NCBI RefSeq assembly: GCF_024171535.1
Contig: NZ_JALJZV010000025.1
Coordinates: forward strand, 1 to 33,731
Source of the DNA: Flavobacterium sp. HSC-61S13
GTDB taxonomy: Bacteria; Bacteroidota; Bacteroidia; Flavobacteriales; Flavobacteriaceae
DNA: 33,731 nt
Direction of reading: 5' to 3'
This document shows, piece after piece, positions 33,101 through 33,731 of this stretch. Position 1 is the stretch's first letter. Each line of letters opens with the position of its first letter. Under the pieces are notes generated by a model. It was not told the origin of the DNA, ran no database searches, and worked only from the letters and a program-made list of their open reading frames with translations. Made by a program: the position numbers and the translations under genes.

Positions 33101-33340
33101 TTGGATGGTAAGATGAATATCGGATTTAGATTGGGATTACCTCCTTTGGGGATTATTGGAATTCCGATGAGAATCACCGGAACTACGGATAAATTTAACA
33201 TCAAACTCGGACGTTATAAGGAAGAGGACATGGAGGATAAACCCGATGAAGAAGATGTAGAAGAGGCCAGACAGTTAGAACTGGCTAAACAAGCTGCTTT
33301 AGAAGCTGAAGGCAAGATTACTCCAGAAGTGAAGCCGTAA
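30125..33340 (+). CDS. AsmA-like inner-membrane-anchored protein
   Basis: 1071 aa from the ATG at 30125; a GTG seven codons upstream is less likely because it adds residues not typical of the family. One N-terminal membrane helix (about 16-39) precedes a very long beta-rich periplasmic region of repeated short strands, and the C-terminal domain resembles the AsmA/AsmA_2 family end (LEGAGELTLEDIQFKGFNLLNS..., then GLPPLGIIGIPMRITGT). The last ~35 residues are strongly acidic (EEDMEDKPDEEDVEEARQ). AsmA-clan proteins are thought to form hydrophobic grooves that carry phospholipids between membranes. It is a second such protein besides TamB in this window. It is monocistronic, followed by a 79-bp tandem duplication. 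Confidence 0.87.
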   Translation: METTKKGIKGSVIKAVKILGIALATLLLLMFVVPLFFADTITKSIRDLANENIKAKMDFETIDLSFYKKFPSLTVTIDKPEIKGVGLFDDQTLLQASSISFGIDLMSLLGDKINLNTVYLDDVEFNVQVDSAGNANYDIWISEDEKVKKDDDATDLRIEKIKITNAHIVYNDLANKLQIEAKGFNYLGTGDLSSEVFELKTLAKIESFDLVFDQVAYVKQKPVSAKLITKVDTKSLNFVFEENDLRIKELPVSFKGKFGFLDKGYDLLFDVVSKNGKLENLLSVIPVEYQSWLEQTDIRGNSDVTFQLKGQFIAEDNIKPSVELGLKISDGYIAYQKIQDPLKDFNLDFYLTLPDLDLNRLKIDVNNLAFTLKNKVTKGSFHSVGMESPIVSGALKSSLDLKVFKEALGISQLDLAGQLDLDFSTEGQFARSIVVSGLRKDQIDTVVSSIPKFKLEGQVKEGYFKMAQLPAALEKINFSIHAEAADSLYQNTRIEVQHLTAEALTNYIKGHFILKNLRDFDLDANVKAALNLAEISKFVPVDQVEMRGDVLIDVVAKGTYEPHKKRFPITNSVVKVHNGYIKMLAMPELPVEDIDIETYISSKRGSYSDLLIKVLPIQFKIAGEPFKIDANLYNLNNLRYNINSKGKLNIGNIYKLFKIDGLNVQGNIQTDLSLRGLQSDAMAGNYSKLKNSGRLTVDRIFLKSELFPQALDIKRGVFKFFQEKMLFEDFRAVYGTSKFSMNGHLSNVIQFITSDNGKLEGKFDLKSRKLDVDELMVFGPTSTVAKPSKSTVTAGVVMIPNHFNMEFNADVAQIKYTDLILKNFKGNLVTQAGKVTVNQANFDLVGTQVDMKASYKPTSYTRAHFDYEIDASNFDIQRAYKEIKLFREMATMAKDAYGKVSLKYKLNGTLNAEMFPIMNTLEGAGELTLEDIQFKGFNLLNSIADKTDMTSLEDGSVSKVAIKTQIKNNVMNIERTRMKMAGFRPRFEGQVTLDGKMNIGFRLGLPPLGIIGIPMRITGTTDKFNIKLGRYKEEDMEDKPDEEDVEEARQLELAKQAALEAEGKITPEVKP

Positions 33341-33351
33341 AAAACGTTATT

Positions 33352-33509
33352 CGTTATTCGTGAATCGATGTTCGACTCACGAATAAGGATAACTCAACTC
33401 ATAACTTTCGACAATTGATCACTGATAACTCGATGTTCGTGAATCGATGTTCGACTCGCGAATAAGGATATCTCAACTCACAACTTTCGACAACTGATTA
33501 CTGATCAGT
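33352..33509. repeat. Tandem duplication of a 79-bp unit with internal hairpins
   Basis: Copies at 33352-33430 and 33431-33509 align without gaps at 70 of 79 positions. Copy 1 contains a perfect 8-bp inverted repeat ATTCGTGA/TCACGAAT (33356-33363 and 33377-33384); in copy 2 a base change leaves the core stem intact through a G-T pair. Seven-base words recur (GTTATTC twice at the left edge, ACTGATA, ACTGATT, ACTGATC), related to the reverse complement of the heptamer array at 3436-3526. Copy 2 ends 3 bp before the insertion-sequence edge. Confidence 0.85.
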
Positions 33510-33512
33510 CAA

Positions 33513-33731
33513 TGTACTTCCCTAAATAAGGTTGACCGTTTTTTGAATGTTTAATTCGTTATTAAAAATAGTAATAATTGGTTTGAAGAAAGTACTTTCT
33601 TTAAACCAATTATTTTCAAAATCTACAGGAGTCATCTTAACAATAGCGTCATGAGGTCTTTTGTTATTATAATTCCACACTGCTTTTTTTACCATAGCTT
33701 TTAACTCCATAAAGGTTTTAGGTTTCCAATA
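33513..33731 (-). mobile_element. Right end of an IS3-family insertion sequence (partial)
   Basis: The edge is placed at 33513, where a TG-starting terminal sequence (TGTACTTCCCTAAATAAGG) begins, the form expected for IS3-family inverted repeats. The OrfB stop codon lies within it. The rest of the element is outside the window, so the left repeat, target duplication (perhaps CAA or TCAA at 33509-33512) and intactness cannot be tested. Confidence 0.75.
33522..33731 (-). CDS. IS3-family transposase OrfB, C-terminal end (partial)
   Basis: The frame is open to the window edge and continues beyond it: 69 codons are visible, starting YWKPKTF and followed by MVKKAVWNYNNKRPHDAI and TPVDFEN. This is the conserved end of the integrase core (rve_3 region) of IS3-type OrfB, which acts downstream of the last catalytic glutamate of the DDE triad; the triad itself is outside the window. 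The internal ATG at 33708-33710 is not the true start. The last ~25 residues (FFKPIITIFNNELNIQKTVNLI) are encoded across the terminal inverted repeat, with a TAG stop. Whether the full gene is intact cannot be told. Confidence 0.9.
   Translation of the reverse strand, partial: YWKPKTFMELKAMVKKAVWNYNNKRPHDAIVKMTPVDFENNWFKESTFFKPIITIFNNELNIQKTVNLI

Noticed and set aside
33513..33731. Complete insertion sequence
   Set aside because: Only one end and the last part of OrfB are inside the window, so completeness cannot be claimed.

Overview
The window is a stretch of AT-rich chromosome from a member of the Bacteroidota, almost certainly the family Flavobacteriaceae (Flavobacterium/Myroides-like; the genus cannot be fixed by eye). 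The grounds are gene content and order (tamB/tsaD/rsmE, lptD/ridA, amidase-mlaD-FeS-FeS, a GH3-serine hydrolase fusion, bshA), promoter-like TAnnTTTG elements, and frequent weak or non-ATG starts. Most of it is ordinary core genome. The accessory material is short repeat arrays and one insertion-sequence end.

Layout. 1-196: tandem array of an 8-bp unit. 200-1862 (-): terminator and a YbiT-type ABC-F protein. 2031-3446 (+): lipoprotein with a thioredoxin-like domain lacking both cysteines, ending inside a 7-bp-periodic array. 3607-8522 (-): secreted hypothetical protein, THUMP-like methyltransferase, AI-2E-type permease, rsmE, tsaD. 8710-13140 (+): tamB, whose true start is upstream and seems not to be ATG/GTG/TTG. 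13233-16542 (+): carbohydrate cluster pfkA, gapA, a GlcNAc-kinase-like gene, mgsA. 16523-19738 (-): ridA and lptD. 19851-24781 (+): amidase, MlaD-type protein, two Fe-S proteins resembling the HdrE/C and HdrB halves of a membrane heterodisulfide-reductase-like complex, and a small conserved protein, closed by a terminator. 24863-27751 (+): NagZ-like GH3 fused to a serine hydrolase. 27911-29056 (+): bshA (bacillithiol). 29203-29751 (-): ferritin. 30125-33340 (+): large AsmA-like protein. 33352-33731: a tandem 79-bp duplication running up to the right end of an IS3-family element cut by the window edge.

How the genes fit together. Three themes recur: outer-membrane lipid traffic (LptD, MlaD-like, TamB, AsmA-like), peptidoglycan turnover (amidase, periplasmic GH3/serine hydrolase, GlcNAc-kinase-like protein), and redox/iron handling (Fe-S pair, bacillithiol synthesis, ferritin). 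I found no CRISPR array, rRNA, tRNA, prophage or obvious defence system. The best candidate for something under-described is the 19.8-24.8 kb operon, which joins cell-wall and lipid-transport genes to a putative membrane electron-transfer complex and a small protein whose usual database name its sequence does not support.
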